DNA of 64,000 nt from Phytophthora sp. 'mugwort' (GCA_033558025.1 JAUCEF010000007.1:6386001-6450000); one strand, 5' to 3'; shown: positions 54,061 through 64,000, counted from the first letter of the stretch. Translations and numbers: made by a program. The notes: generated by a model from the letters alone, not told the origin.

Positions 54061-57000
54061 CTTATACTTCGGAGAGGCAGGGCTTCGAAAACATTCATCA
54101 TCCCTGTCAAGAACGAAATGTCTCACTTCGGCGGTGATCGCAAAATTAACCGCGAGAAGCCGGAGCGTGAGCAACGCTTCCGTGGAAAAGCGCCGTTGAA
54201 CATGTCACAAGACAAGAAGTTGTTCAAGAAACTCTCATTCAAGCCTGGTCACTACACACCTTGAGCAGACCGAGAAAGGGCCTGTGTGCTACTATTTTAA
54301 TGCCGGTCATTTCAAGTGGGACTGCAACAAATTGAAGAACGATTAGGAAAATTAAAAGCCACACCTGTAATTGAGGGACATGACGTGGCGTGAGCCAGCG
54401 AGGAGAATTTAACCTTAAACGAATCAACGTTGCATCTGCTTTGCGAAGACCTTTTTGTTTACAGTCGAGCACCATTATTTTTGAGCGACGGGAATATTGT
54501 TCAGGGTGAAACAATGTTGGAGCAGAAACCCTTTTGGACTGTGGTGCTACAACTGTGTACGTTTCGCGTAAACTTCGTGAAGAGAAACGGACTGAAGACC
54601 CATGTGTATATGGACTGGACAATCAAGGTGATAACAAAATCGGCGAAGCCATGCTAAAGATGAGGTCCAAGTTCGAGGTGCCCCAAACTACCAGTGCGTC
54701 GCTGTGGTGTTCGACATTCCCGAAGAATTTGATTGTGTTCTCGGGATGCCATTTTTCGTAGATGTACAACCAGATATCGACTGAAACGTCGATGATTCAA
54801 GAATAACGTCTCCACTGGAGCTCAGCAGTTGAAACTCCGACTTCACGTGGGAAGTGCAGCCAGAAATAGGTTCCGGGCTTTACCGAGCTGCGACCAGCGA
54901 AACCTCGTCTGCGATAAGCCGTGATTCCTATCGAGCTGTCGTGCCAGAAACACTGTTGGAGTGCGGAGCCGATGCTGCTTAAAAACCAATTGAGGACGTT
55001 GGAAATATCTCGAAGTGAGAGCGGACAAAATACCAAGATTGAGGCAATGCTTACTCTTGGAGTGGTTGACCGGAAGGATTCGAGATTAAGTATATATTAC
55101 GAGGAAGAAACTAAGGAAGTTTCTGCGATTGCCTGCGGAGACGCAACCGAGCATGATTTTGCGATTGTGTTGTCGAAGATATGATCAAGAAAATTGAGCG
55201 AGAATTTAAGTGGAACGACGAATTGGATAATGTTGGCTCTGAAAAGGCTAAGTGATGTTTTTAGACGGACTGGGATTCATTCAAGGACAACCCAGCCTAT
55301 TCAGTACTCAAGGAATACATGGGCACTGTGTTCAAGCCGGAGCTACCTGACGGACTACCAATGGAATGGAAAATTGGGCATCGTATTGATGTGAAGGATC
55401 CCACCATAGCGAATGTATCGGCAACATTGGCGTCTCTCACCGTGATCTACAAGGGATGAATTAATCCAAGTATTGATCCTCATGTTGCACCTACGTTTTG
55501 TGTGCGAAAACCGGTGGGATGGCGTATTGTCGTGACTATCGCTATACGATCCGACAGAGTGTACCGATGACGCGCAAAGAAGATGGCCTTGACATTATGG
55601 CCGGAGTTTTTTTTAATTATGTTTTGTGCAGGATTTGATGTCAGCCTATCACCAAGTGCATATGAAGATGTATCAAGTGAAATACACAGCGTGTCAAGCA
55701 CCTAATGGATTGTACGAATATTTGGTGCTGTCGACGGGTGTCAGTAGTGCGCTAGCTACCCTGCATCGATGGTATCATCGTAGTTCAAGAACTTGATGCA
55801 CACACGTTCATTTTACGATGATATCTAAGTGTTGACAAAGTCTAGTGATATCAACGAGCACCGTGAGATCTTCGGGATGTGCTAGACGTTCTGAAGAGGA
55901 GCAAACTTTTACGTGAAGTTGTCCAAGTGTTTATCTTTTGTTGAGGAGATTCCGTGTTTGGGTGATATTATCGGTCGTAATGGAGTTCAAAGTGATCCAG
56001 GCAAATTCCAGATGATTCGAGATTGACCTGTCCCGCGGGCACAGAGCAGTTCCTTGGCTTAACGAGATACGTGCAACGATTGAGTTGGCCGTACGCGGAA
56101 TTGATAGCACCTCTGTTCACGCAGCTGAAGAAAAATGAATCAACGGAACTCGAAGATTACTCTGAGTGCTGGCTGCACAACTGAAGAATTTCATGGAGCT
56201 CAAGAGACGACTTTCCGAGAAGCCCATACTTCATCTTCCAGACTTCACACAACAGATACATTTACGAACCGATGCAAGTCAATTCGCAGTCAGTGGAGTT
56301 TATTTCAAGTTGTTAATGTTGTTGAAGCCTGATTGCAATTTCAAGCCGCAAGATGAAGTCAGCAGAATTAAAGTACACAACTCAGCATCAAGGGCTACTC
56401 GCTAGTGTCAACGCGCTAGCAGCATTCCGGATTTACTGTTTGGATCGACCCATAATGTTATGAGACAGATCACAGTCTCTCAAGGGTATTTTTTGCAGAA
56501 GATATCAAATCGACGTTTAGCACGATAGTATGATATTCTCGCAAACTATCAGCCGGTATTTGCGTACCTACCGGGGCGGAAAACGGTTTGCAGATGCCCT
56601 TAGGCGGAGACCTGACCTGAAATCGGAAACAAAAAGCGTTCCACGATCTTCTGGTACCACTTTTCAACGCGACCAGCTACCAGCTAAGAATTGCGGAAGT
56701 AACGCCAACGGATGGCCTCATTAAGGGCATCGTCGATTTGATACACAAAGGATAAAATGATTAAAGACATCAAGCGGGCAATAAAGAAGCGGAACATAAT
56801 TCCACGCCCCCGTAGATCTTCTGAAAATCAGTACAAACCTTATTTTGAGGATAACAACCTGATTTAATATCAAATATCGACGGATGAGTAGCCGCGGATC
56901 GTAGCCCCGAACGTGTTGACACTGAAGCATCGTATCACCACAGGAGTACACGATAGTAACTACGGTGGACACCCTGGATCAGATCACACATACCTCAATT

Positions 57001-58071
57001 TGAGAGCAGATTGGTATTGGCCGCGAATGTTGCGTACAATCAATACATTTTACATTGCAGATTGTGAAGACAGCAGACGTAACAAACGACGACTCTCGAA
57101 GAATCCTGGACTGATGGAACCACTACAAAATTCCTGAAGAACGATGGCGTTCTATTTCGATGGTCTTTATTACGGATCTTCCAGATACGACACATGGGCC
57201 TCAATCTGGGTTGTTTTTGACAGATTAACCAAGCGTTCACATTCATTGCGACAACGAAGACAGTTTCTGCTCAAGAAGTGGCCTCATAATTCATCAACAA
57301 TATATATATGGAGATTTCATGGAATGCCTCAGGACATCATTTCCGATCGTGACACAAAGTTTTCTTTCTGGATTTTGGAGTACATTATTCGATAAAGCGG
57401 TAACTAAGCTCCAAATGGCAGTGGAATATCGAGATCAAGGTGATGGAGAGACCGAACGTACCAATCGTATTCTGGAGGAGTATCTACGTTGCTTCGTGTC
57501 TGCCCGACAAGACGACTGGGATGCACACTTAGCAAACGCAGCGTTTGCTATCAATTCGGCATTTTAACTCGAGTATCAATATGTCATGTTCGAGGCTGAC
57601 ATTGGTTATGTGCCGAACAATCCCCTCGCGATATTCGCAGCATCCAGTCGACGAGGCATGCTTAGAGGCCAAGCGAAAGGAATCAAGTTCACATAGCATA
57701 AAGCGGCAGTATTGCGTTTGTATCGTATCAAGAAGCTTTAAAAGATGCACAAGCACGTATGGCCGATGTTTATGATTGTGGACGAGCTGAGAAGGATTTC
57801 AAGGTTGGGGATCGCGTTTATCTCAGCACAAAGAACCTGGACACGGCACACACAGGGTTTCCAAACTCGTGCAAACTCGGCCCCAGGTGGAGAGGACCTT
57901 ACTCAGCCGTGCATACGATCACTCAGTCGTGCATACGATCCACAAGCACGCGTACAAGATTAAACTATCTCCAGGGCTCAAGCTTCATGCAGTGTTCCAC
58001 ACAGGATTCCTGAAGCCGTACAAAGCGCCCAAGCGACTCTCACGACCTCAAGAAGTGTTATATTGCACGAC
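54060..58071 (+). pseudogene. Gypsy element C, gag to integrase
   Basis: Order on the plus strand: gag end (54120-54350; knuckle CYYFNAGHFKWDC, second Cys replaced by Phe); protease (54530-54790; LDCGATTVYVSRKL keeps the Asp; DCVLGMPFF); RT (55440-56100, in several frames: VPMTRKEDGLD, LMSAYHQVHMKMYQVKY, LYEYLVLSTGVSSA); RNase H (56166-56405; PILHLPDFTQQIHLRTDAS); integrase finger (56913-57110; HDSNYGGHPGSDH, LRADWYWPRML); core (57319-57567; ISDRDTKF, DGETERTNRILEEYLRC); barrel (57759-58070; DFKVGDRVYLSTKNLDTAH, FHTGFLKPYK). It is interrupted at 58072-58076 by the Copia element and resumes at 62769. Confidence 0.88.
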
Positions 58072-58076
58072 GGAAG

Positions 58077-58357
58077 TGTTGATGTGTGCGCCGTATATGC
58101 GAAGCGGTGACGTCATGCCCATGCGCAGTGATGACACGATGCGTGCGGGCACATGCAGCGATGACGCAATGCATGCGAGCTCACGCAATGGCGTTGTGCT
58201 GAAAGGGGGGCAGTTGAGAACACGTGGATGGATCGGATTGGTCGATATTCCGATTTACTCCTGGGACACAAGGTAAGTAGAAGCAGGTTAGCAAGAGTAA
58301 GGAGACAATAGAACTCACTTCGGCATTTGCCCTCAAACCAACAAGAGCATCTCAACA
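58077..58357 (+). repeat. Copia 5' LTR
   Basis: It begins TGTTGATGTGTGCGCC and ends GAGCATCTCAACA, with the inverted termini TGTTGA/TCAACA. The bases that follow (GGTTAACAGCCGCAAGAC) are the expected place for the primer-binding site, but I cannot assign a tRNA. Confidence 0.95.
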
Positions 58358-58401
58358 GGTTAACAGCCGCAAGACGCTCAAGACCAAGCTTCAGTACCGC
58401 C

Positions 58402-59241
58402 ATGACCACCACGTCCGCCAAGAAAGCTGAAGTCATCCTGGGAAGCGACAACTACTTCCACTGGGAGTTCGCCATGCGGATGACGCTGGCGAGGAAGGGG
58501 CTGTTGGCGCACGTGCAGTTGGTGAAGGACCCGTCGGAGATGACGGAGGCGTGGCTGCTCAATGACATGAAGGCGCTCGGGCTCATCGCCCAAGGTGTGG
58601 CGGTGGAGCACCACACGAAGATCCGCTCGGCGACGTCGGCCATCATGGCCTGGAACACGTTGCGCGAGTGGACGACCATGCACAACCGGGTGACGATGAC
58701 CCGTCGCCTCCACGAGTTCAAGATGGAGGGCGGCGTGACCATGGCCAAGCACCTGGACAACTTCGACGAGCTCATCGTGGGTCTGCAGACGCTCGGAGAA
58801 CCGCTGGACGAGGCTCGTCAGCTGGTCATCCTGCTGAGCAGTCTGCCCACGGAGTACGAGTTGATCTGCTCGATCGTGGAGAACGTGAAAGACTTCACGT
58901 TGATCGAGGTGAAGGAGAAGCTACTCAAGGAGTACGAGCGCCTCGACAAGAAGGAAGGCACTGAGCGCGCGCTAAAGGCTACTGCGAACGGCAGTAAGTT
59001 CAAAGGCGCGAAAACCTTCAGGGGCGGCAAGGGCAGCAAGGCCTTCGGTTCAAGGAAGAACGGCGGTTTCAAGGGCAAGTGCTTCAACTGCGGCCAGATG
59101 GGCCACATGAAGCGGGACTGCCCGGACCCGAACGCGGGCAACAACGACGACGACGCGGTCTTCGCCGTTGGGAAGAGTCGGTCGGCTGATCGACAGCGGT
59201 GCGACGGCGCACATGACGCCTCACCGCAACGACTTGTTTGA
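58402..59241 (+). CDS. Copia gag
   Basis: The ATG at 58402 is in a good context (CCGCCATGA) 45 bp after the LTR. The frame starts MTTTSAKKAEVILGSDNYFHW, typical of Copia gag (N-Y-x-x-W). The middle part (LHEFKMEGGVTMAKHLDNF, LLSSLPTEYELI) is the UBN2-type gag domain. A basic Gly/Lys/Phe-rich stretch is followed by a CCHC knuckle, CFNCGQMGHMKRDC, near residues 228-241. The acidic end is followed by the protease in the next frame; the shift is near 59166-59172. Confidence 0.93.
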   Translation: MTTTSAKKAEVILGSDNYFHWEFAMRMTLARKGLLAHVQLVKDPSEMTEAWLLNDMKALGLIAQGVAVEHHTKIRSATSAIMAWNTLREWTTMHNRVTMTRRLHEFKMEGGVTMAKHLDNFDELIVGLQTLGEPLDEARQLVILLSSLPTEYELICSIVENVKDFTLIEVKEKLLKEYERLDKKEGTERALKATANGSKFKGAKTFRGGKGSKAFGSRKNGGFKGKCFNCGQMGHMKRDCPDPNAGNNDDDAVFAVGKSRSADRQRCDGAHDASPQRLV

Positions 59242-61498
59242 GTACAAGGACCTCGACTCGGACGTCGAGGTGACCATCGCGGACGGCAAGAAGATCCGGG
59301 TGGTGGGAACGGGGTCGGTGCGCCTGACGGGCATCGACGGCACGCGCATTAAGATGGTTGATGTGATGTACATCCCCGGGCTGGACCGGCAGCTGCTGTC
59401 TGTCAGCAGGCTGGCGGAGCGCGGCATGAGCGTGGCGTTTCAGAAGAAGTCGTGTACGATCTGGAACATGTCCAAGGCGATCGCGTTGGGCAAGAAGGTC
59501 GGCAAGGCCTACGTGCTCGACTGCGAGAAGGACATGGCGCACTACGTGGAGTACGCCGGAGTCGACAGTGAGTGGGAGTTGTGGCATGCGCGCATGGGCC
59601 ACTTGAACAAGGACGCGCTGGCGAAGACGCAGAGCGCCACCACTGGCATGCCCACGTTGGACCGCAAGTCCATGACGCTGTGCGGGGGCTGCATGAAGGG
59701 CAAACAGACGGTCGCGCACTTCCCGTCTCGATCGCTGTCGAAGACGACGAAGGTGTTGCAGTTGGTGCACACGGACGTCATGGGGCCCATGAAGACGAAG
59801 TCTAAGGGCGGGGCCCGGTACGTGCTCACGTTTGTGGATGACTACTCCAAGTACGTGGTGGCGTACTTCATCACCAAGAAGAGTGAGGTGCCCGTCAAGT
59901 TCAAGACGTTCATGAACTTGTACGAGAACCAGTGGGGAGAGCGCATCAAGTGCCTGCGCTCGGACAACGGCACGGAGTTCGTCAACAAGGAGATGGACAG
60001 GTTGTGCGCGTTGAACGGGATCGTTCACCAGAAGACCGTGCCTTACAGCCCGCAGCAGAACGGCGTGGCGGAGCGCATGAACCGCACGATCATGGAGAAG
60101 GCCCGCAGCATGTTGTATTACAAGGCTATCTCAACGATGTGGTGGGCCGAGGCGGTCAGTACGTCGGTGTACCTGATTAACCGGTCCACGACCATTACGC
60201 ACTCGAGCAGGACGCCGTACGAGTTGGCGTTCAGGGGCAAGCCGCGACTGGACCACTTGCGCGTGTTCGGCTCGGTCGGGTACGCTCACGTCGACAAGGC
60301 AAAGCGCACCAAGTTGGAGCCGAAGAGCTTCAAGTGCATGTTCTTGGGGTACGCCGAGAACTCGAAGGGCTACCGCGTGTACGACTTGGAGTCGAACAAG
60401 GTGAAGGTGACAAGGTCGATGAAGCTCGACGAGCGCGAGGTAGACGGCATCTACGACTCGGCGCCGACGGAGAGCACGACGGTCATCCATTCGACGGAGG
60501 ACGTCGATGACGTCGTGCAGCACGAGCAAGAGCGCCAACCCGCTACTGAAGAGCCGATGGGATCGGTGGAGGAGAGCCATGAGGAAGACACGGAGATGCC
60601 CGAGGCTGAGTCGGACGACTTGACGAGGCATGAGCTGGCAAGATACCGAAGGACGCCAGGGGCAGCCTTCAGTGACAATCTTGTATTCCACCCGGAACCC
60701 GAACGAGTCCGACGCCCTCGTGACTCAGTCCTTGCTCTTCAAGACGTTGCAGACGAGTACAAGGTGAACGACGAGGACGACCCGGACAACGACGACCACT
60801 TCTGGCCGCCGTCGCCTAAGCGACCTCGAGTCGACGAGGACGGACTGCTCGCCGAAGCGGTACTGGCTTACGCTGCCAGTGTGGGAGACGCTGACGACGC
60901 GCCTACCACGTACCAGCAGGCCATGAAGAGCAACGAGGCGTCGGAGTGGATCAAGGCGATGAACTCCGAGTTGAAGGCGCACGCGGACAATGGCTCGTGG
61001 ACGCTGGTTCGACGGACGTCTGGCGCCCGGCCGATTGGGTGTCGATGGGTGTTCGCTAAGAAGCGGAACGAGCACGGCCGAGTTGTGCGGTACAAGGCCC
61101 GGTTGGTGGCGAAGGGCTTCAAGCAGAAGTTCGGCGTGGACTTCTTCGAGACGTACTCGCCCGTCGCCAACATGAACTCGATCAGGGTTGTGCTGTCGGT
61201 GGTGGTGGCGAAGGCCTACGTCACAGAGCAGCTGGACGTGGACACAGCGTTCCTGAACAGTGATCTGAAGGAGCAAGTGTTCATGGAGGTGCCGTACGGC
61301 ATCACGAACGCGGAGAACATGATGTGCAAGCTGGACAAGGCGATCTACGGCCTCAAGCAGGCCGCGAGCGCGTGGCATCAGACGATCCACGCCGTGTTTA
61401 TGAAGATCGGCTTCCGCAGCTGCGGGGCAGACCAGTGCGTCTACGTGAAGGGCTCCAAGGACAACTACGTTACGTCTGCTTGTACGTGGACGACATGA
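59168..61498 (+). CDS. Copia pol: protease, integrase, RT (5' part)
   Basis: The frame begins at the shift from gag. Protease LIDSGATAHMTPHRND is followed by the pre-integrase finger (LWHARMGHLNKDAL ... CGGCMKGKQ). The integrase core has LVHTDVMGPMKTKSKGGARY (first Asp), CLRSDNGTEFVNKE (second Asp) and PYSPQQNGVAERMNRTIMEK (Glu). An acidic linker leads to RT: PIGCRWVFAKKRNEHG, ARLVAKGFKQKFGVDFFETY, QLDVDTAFLNSDLKEQVFME, MCKLDKAIYGLKQAASAW. A one-base shift at about 61470 ends this frame 12 bases after the YVDD codons are reached in the other phase. All catalytic residues in this part are intact. Confidence 0.93.
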   Translation: MGRVGRLIDSGATAHMTPHRNDLFEYKDLDSDVEVTIADGKKIRVVGTGSVRLTGIDGTRIKMVDVMYIPGLDRQLLSVSRLAERGMSVAFQKKSCTIWNMSKAIALGKKVGKAYVLDCEKDMAHYVEYAGVDSEWELWHARMGHLNKDALAKTQSATTGMPTLDRKSMTLCGGCMKGKQTVAHFPSRSLSKTTKVLQLVHTDVMGPMKTKSKGGARYVLTFVDDYSKYVVAYFITKKSEVPVKFKTFMNLYENQWGERIKCLRSDNGTEFVNKEMDRLCALNGIVHQKTVPYSPQQNGVAERMNRTIMEKARSMLYYKAISTMWWAEAVSTSVYLINRSTTITHSSRTPYELAFRGKPRLDHLRVFGSVGYAHVDKAKRTKLEPKSFKCMFLGYAENSKGYRVYDLESNKVKVTRSMKLDEREVDGIYDSAPTESTTVIHSTEDVDDVVQHEQERQPATEEPMGSVEESHEEDTEMPEAESDDLTRHELARYRRTPGAAFSDNLVFHPEPERVRRPRDSVLALQDVADEYKVNDEDDPDNDDHFWPPSPKRPRVDEDGLLAEAVLAYAASVGDADDAPTTYQQAMKSNEASEWIKAMNSELKAHADNGSWTLVRRTSGARPIGCRWVFAKKRNEHGRVVRYKARLVAKGFKQKFGVDFFETYSPVANMNSIRVVLSVVVAKAYVTEQLDVDTAFLNSDLKEQVFMEVPYGITNAENMMCKLDKAIYGLKQAASAWHQTIHAVFMKIGFRSCGADQCVYVKGSKDNYVTSACTWTT

Positions 61499-62482
61499 TC
61501 ATCGCCGCCAAGACCAACAAAGAGATTGACGAGGTCAAGATGGCGTTGAAGAGCGCGTTTAAGATGAAGGAGCTCGGCGAGGTCAAGTTCATCCTCGGTA
61601 TGGAGGTGGACCATGACCACACGGCCGGCACGTTGATGATCAGGCAGACGCGCTACATCGACGACGTCGTGAACCGGTTCAACCAGCAAGACGCGAAAGC
61701 GGTGGTGAACCCGTGCGAGTCCGGCATGAAGTTGACGAAGATGCAATCGCCGACCACGAACACTGAGCGCGAGGACATGAGGTCCAAGCCGTACAGGTCT
61801 TTGATCGGATGCTTGTTGTACATCACGACCTGCACGCGCCCGGACGTGGCATATATCGTCACGCAGCTGTCGCGGTTCTTGGAGAACCCTGGGCAGCAGC
61901 ACTGGAAGGCAGCCATTCGTGTGCTCCGCTACCTGAAGACGACGAAGGACTTCGGGGTCATCTACAGCGGCAACGACGGCAAGGTCGTGTTGGAGGCGTA
62001 CACGGACGCGGACTGGGGCAGCAATCTGGACGACCGCCGCTCGGTATCCGGGATCATGATCATGATTGGCGGCGCGCCGGTCGTTTTCAAGTCCAAGTTC
62101 CAGCGCACGGTGGCGCTGAGCTCGGCGGAGGCGGAGTACATGGCGTTAAGCCTGTGCACGCAGGAGGTGCTGTGGACCCGTGCGATGCTCAAGGACCTGG
62201 GTCATGAGCAAGTGGGAGCGACGCAAGTCTGGAAGGACAACCAAGGTTGCCATTGCACTGGCAAGCAACGCCGGCTACAATGCGCGGACCAAGCACGTCG
62301 ACATCAGGCACCACTTCATCCGCGAGAACGTGGCCCGGGACATCATCACGGTGGACTATCGTTGGGACGGAAGGTCAGCTGGCGGACATGCTCACGAAGG
62401 CGGTCGGGACGAAGAGACTGCAGTTCTTGCTCGCAGGGAGCGGCGTCCGAACCAAGACCGCTCAGCATGCGGCGAGTGGGAG
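61471..62482 (+). CDS. Copia pol: RT (3' part) and RNase H
   Basis: It resumes with CLYVDDMIIAAKTNKEID (the YVDD box, 61483-61494), FKMKELGEVKFILGMEVDHD, PYRSLIGCLLYITTCTRPDV and RNase H with YTDADWGSNLDDRRSVSG and LSSAEAEYMALS. Two further single-base insertions occur: near 62248 (after KDNQG) and near 62358 (after TVDY). Between and after them the strand still reads ARTKHVDIRHHFIREN and GQLADMLTKAVGTKRLQFLL. The reading ends at the 3' LTR. Confidence 0.9.
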
Positions 62483-62763
62483 TGTTGATGTGTGCGCCGT
62501 ATATGCGAAGCGGTGACGTCATGCCCATGCGCAGTGATGACACGATGCGTGCGGGCACATGCAGCGATGACGCAATGCATGCGAGCTCACGCAATGGCGT
62601 TGTGCTGAAAGGGGGGCAGTTGAGAACACGTGGATGGATCGGATTGGTCGATATTCCGATTTACTCCTGGGACACAAGGTAAGTAGAAGCAGGTTAGCAA
62701 GAGTAAGGAGACAATAGAACTCACTTCGGCATTTGCCCTCAAACCAACAAGAGCATCTCAACA
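62483..62763 (+). repeat. Copia 3' LTR
   Basis: It is identical to the 5' LTR by direct reading. A short purine-rich stretch (GGCGAGTGGGAG) precedes it. It is followed by the GGAAG target duplication. Confidence 0.95.
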
Positions 62764-62768
62764 GGAAG

Positions 62769-62980
62769 CGTCGGGCAAATTGTTGACGCTATCATGGGCA
62801 AGCGCAAGAGCTCGGAGCCATGGAGTACCATATTCGGCGGGTGGGTGAGGAAAAGGCTACCTGGGAGCCTTTAAAAAGATTCACCAAGTTTCCGGTCTAA
62901 TACAAGAGTACGAAGCCAAAAAAGCAAAAAACGCCCAAGAAAACGCCGACGCAAATCAAGCTGAAAAGCTGAAAAGGTAA
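62769..62980 (+). pseudogene. Gypsy element C chromodomain end (after the Copia insertion)
   Basis: Directly after the target duplication the plus strand reads VGQIVDAIMGKRKSSEP and, one frame over, YHIRRVGEEKATWEPLKRF, a chromodomain-type end (W-E-P). It then continues IQEYEAKKAKNAQENADAN to a stop. It continues the integrase barrel that stops at 58071, so the Copia element split the pol gene between the barrel and the chromodomain. Confidence 0.75.
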
Positions 62981-63075
62981 TATATCTTTGTATATTTGGA
63001 TCTTACTTATTATTCAGCTACCCAATCCAACAAACCAAGAAAACATACAATTTTCTAGATAAAGTGACTGTCAGC
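62981..63075. other. Short AT-rich spacer
   Basis: No gene. It could be the start of the Gypsy C 3' region; no LTR was recognised. Confidence 0.4.
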
Positions 63076-63927
63076 CTAGTGAATCAGCACGCGTCGAACA
63101 AAGCGAACTCGAGTCAACCGAGAGAACGCGTAGTCCAGCAAGGGAGCCAGCTCGACCTGTCGTCGGAAGCAAAGCAACCACAAGTCGTCACGTAGAGCAT
63201 AAAGCGTGGACTTGCGCTGAGGACCCACGACTACACCCGCGCACAGACACACCAGGCGCAAGCAGAAAGTAGTCCAGTTCGAGGCATGCCCCCACACCAT
63301 CCAATCGGTATTGGATCTGGTTGACACCAAGCGTGTCTTCACAAATATGTGGGCGCAATCGACACGAGCAGCTCGATAGACTTGGCGGATGAATGTCCAT
63401 AGTGTGGACCACGCAACTCCATCAGCCGTGATCGGATTCCCGTTATCAGTACGCGACTATTAATATTGGCCCAACTTAGCTTCTGAATACCAGTTAGAAA
63501 CCCCGATAGCGTCTACAGCAAGGCGCAAGGCGTGAAAACCCAACGACCATCTATGGAGTCCCCCATTGCCTGTGAAAACTCGTCAGGCCGAGAGAGTGCG
63601 AATTCCGCCAACGTCGTGGGACACCAGCAGCTTTGAAATCACCTACGAGCTTCAGGTACTCAGCAAACCGTCCTCTTCCAAAAGCCAATGACGCTGCCAG
63701 GAACCGGCAAGTTACCGGGCGCGACGATATAGTTCACAAAGTACCGAGAGTCCGAAGTCATACGAGTACCCAGTCGGTCAGTTATGGTCCAAACGAGCCA
63801 CCGATCTGAAGTCGCACGAGCACGAGCATCGTGAGTAGGAGTTTTTTCGATTAGCAGCATTCGTGAGGGTCTGACGAGTAACACGACCCCCAGTAGAGCG
63901 TGAGGCGGGCTGCTTGGTACGCGCCAT
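63076..63927 (-). pseudogene. Unknown protein with histone-H3-tail-like N-terminus
   Basis: The minus-strand ATG (63927-63925) in good context (TGCCATGGC) opens MARTKQPASRSTGGRVTRQ, followed by TLTNAANRK. About 15 of the first 28 positions after Met equal histone H3 residues 1-28, including R2, K4, S10, T11, G12, G13, R26 and K27; K9 and K14 are Arg and K18 is Gln. At an A6 run (63842-63847) the phase changes, and the strand reads TPTHDARARATSDRWLVW, PVPGSVIGFWKRTVC, EYLKLVGDFKAAGVPRRW, later STRSNTDWMVWGHASNWTTF and LWLLCFRRQVELAPLLDY, to a stop at 63076. Nothing after the tail resembles the H3 histone fold. Several shifts and stops are present, so this copy is probably not expressed. The family of the second part is unknown to me. 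Confidence 0.6.
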
Positions 63928-64000
63928 GGCAAGCCCTCGAGGGAGCGAGTGGTAGCTCTGCCAAGGGCGCAACAAGAGTCAAGCCGAAACTGAGGTCGGG
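63928..64000. other. Window end, no feature seen
   Basis: 73 bases upstream of the H3-tail-like frame. They are too short for an interpretation, but the promoter of that frame would lie here and beyond. Confidence 0.4.

Larger units (their letters stand above)
58077..62763 (+). mobile_element. Copia (Ty1-type) retrotransposon, young
   Basis: A 4.69-kb element with two LTRs of 281 bp that I find identical base for base, and a 5-bp target duplication GGAAG at 58072-58076 and 62764-62768. Internal order: gag, protease, integrase, RT, RNase H, as in Ty1/Copia. GC content and codon use are much higher than in the flanking decayed Gypsy DNA. Identical LTRs imply very recent insertion, yet pol contains four single-base shifts. 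Confidence 0.95.

Noticed and set aside
59084..60028. 314-codon minus-strand frame within the Copia pol
   Set aside because: Rich in His, Arg, Leu and Val, it is the mirror of GC-rich Copia codons. The plus strand is fully explained by gag and integrase motifs. The same holds for the other long minus frames at 58378-58752, 60131-60691, 60725-61390 and 61465-61902.
63076..63927. Simple histone H3 pseudogene
   Set aside because: After the ~28-residue tail none of the H3 fold motifs can be found in any frame, whereas one continuing phase still looks like protein.
1..64000. CRISPR array, operons, ribosome-binding sites or other prokaryotic features
   Set aside because: No regularly spaced direct repeats; the gene content is eukaryotic (oomycete) throughout.

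Overview
The window looks like a gene-poor, transposon-rich stretch of an oomycete genome, most likely Phytophthora or a close Peronosporales relative. The reasons are an intact secreted protein with an RxLR-EER leader, SWIM-finger Mutator-like transposases, PiggyBac, PIF/Harbinger, Tigger/pogo and Crypton-like relics, and chromodomain Ty3/Gypsy elements. Only two protein genes look intact and host-like: an APMAP/strictosidine-synthase-like beta-propeller protein (8164-9426, +) and an RxLR effector (36650-37879, -). Nearly all other coding signal is transposable-element DNA in various stages of decay.

Layout. 1-5 kb: two Mutator-like (MULE) relics facing opposite ways. 5.2-5.9 kb: a broken piece of a pyruvate,phosphate dikinase gene. 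8-9.5 kb: the APMAP-like gene. 10-15 kb: a Crypton-like fragment, unrecognised open stretches and a third MULE. 16-19.8 kb: unassigned DNA, a perfect hairpin and a tRNA-Gly(TCC) gene. 19.8-27.3 kb: two inverted, related LTRs bracketing the 3' end of a Gypsy element (family A), a second Gypsy remnant, a Tigger fragment and a PiggyBac relic. 27.4-35 kb: a second PiggyBac, a PIF/Harbinger and a fourth MULE with a SWIM finger. 36.6-38.6 kb: the RxLR gene with a duplicated 5' flank. 39.4-41.6 kb: a Tigger element with terminal inverted repeats and a TA target duplication. 42.8-50 kb: a nearly full-length but decayed Gypsy family A copy on the minus strand. 51-54 kb: Gypsy B (minus). 54-63 kb: Gypsy C (plus), split by a young Copia element with identical LTRs and a 5-bp target duplication. 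63.1-63.9 kb: a degraded open frame whose first ~28 residues copy the histone H3 tail and whose remainder is not H3.

Points of most interest: (i) the H3-tail-like N-terminus on a non-histone reading frame; (ii) a plus-strand (antisense) reading frame between the chromodomain and the polypurine tract that is conserved at protein level in two diverged copies of Gypsy family A; (iii) the A-B-A-B repeat organisation of the RxLR effector and the tandem duplication directly upstream of its putative initiator; (iv) the Copia element, whose LTRs are identical although its frame carries four single-base shifts. No search or alignment program was run. Family names rest on recognised motifs, and identities are by eye.
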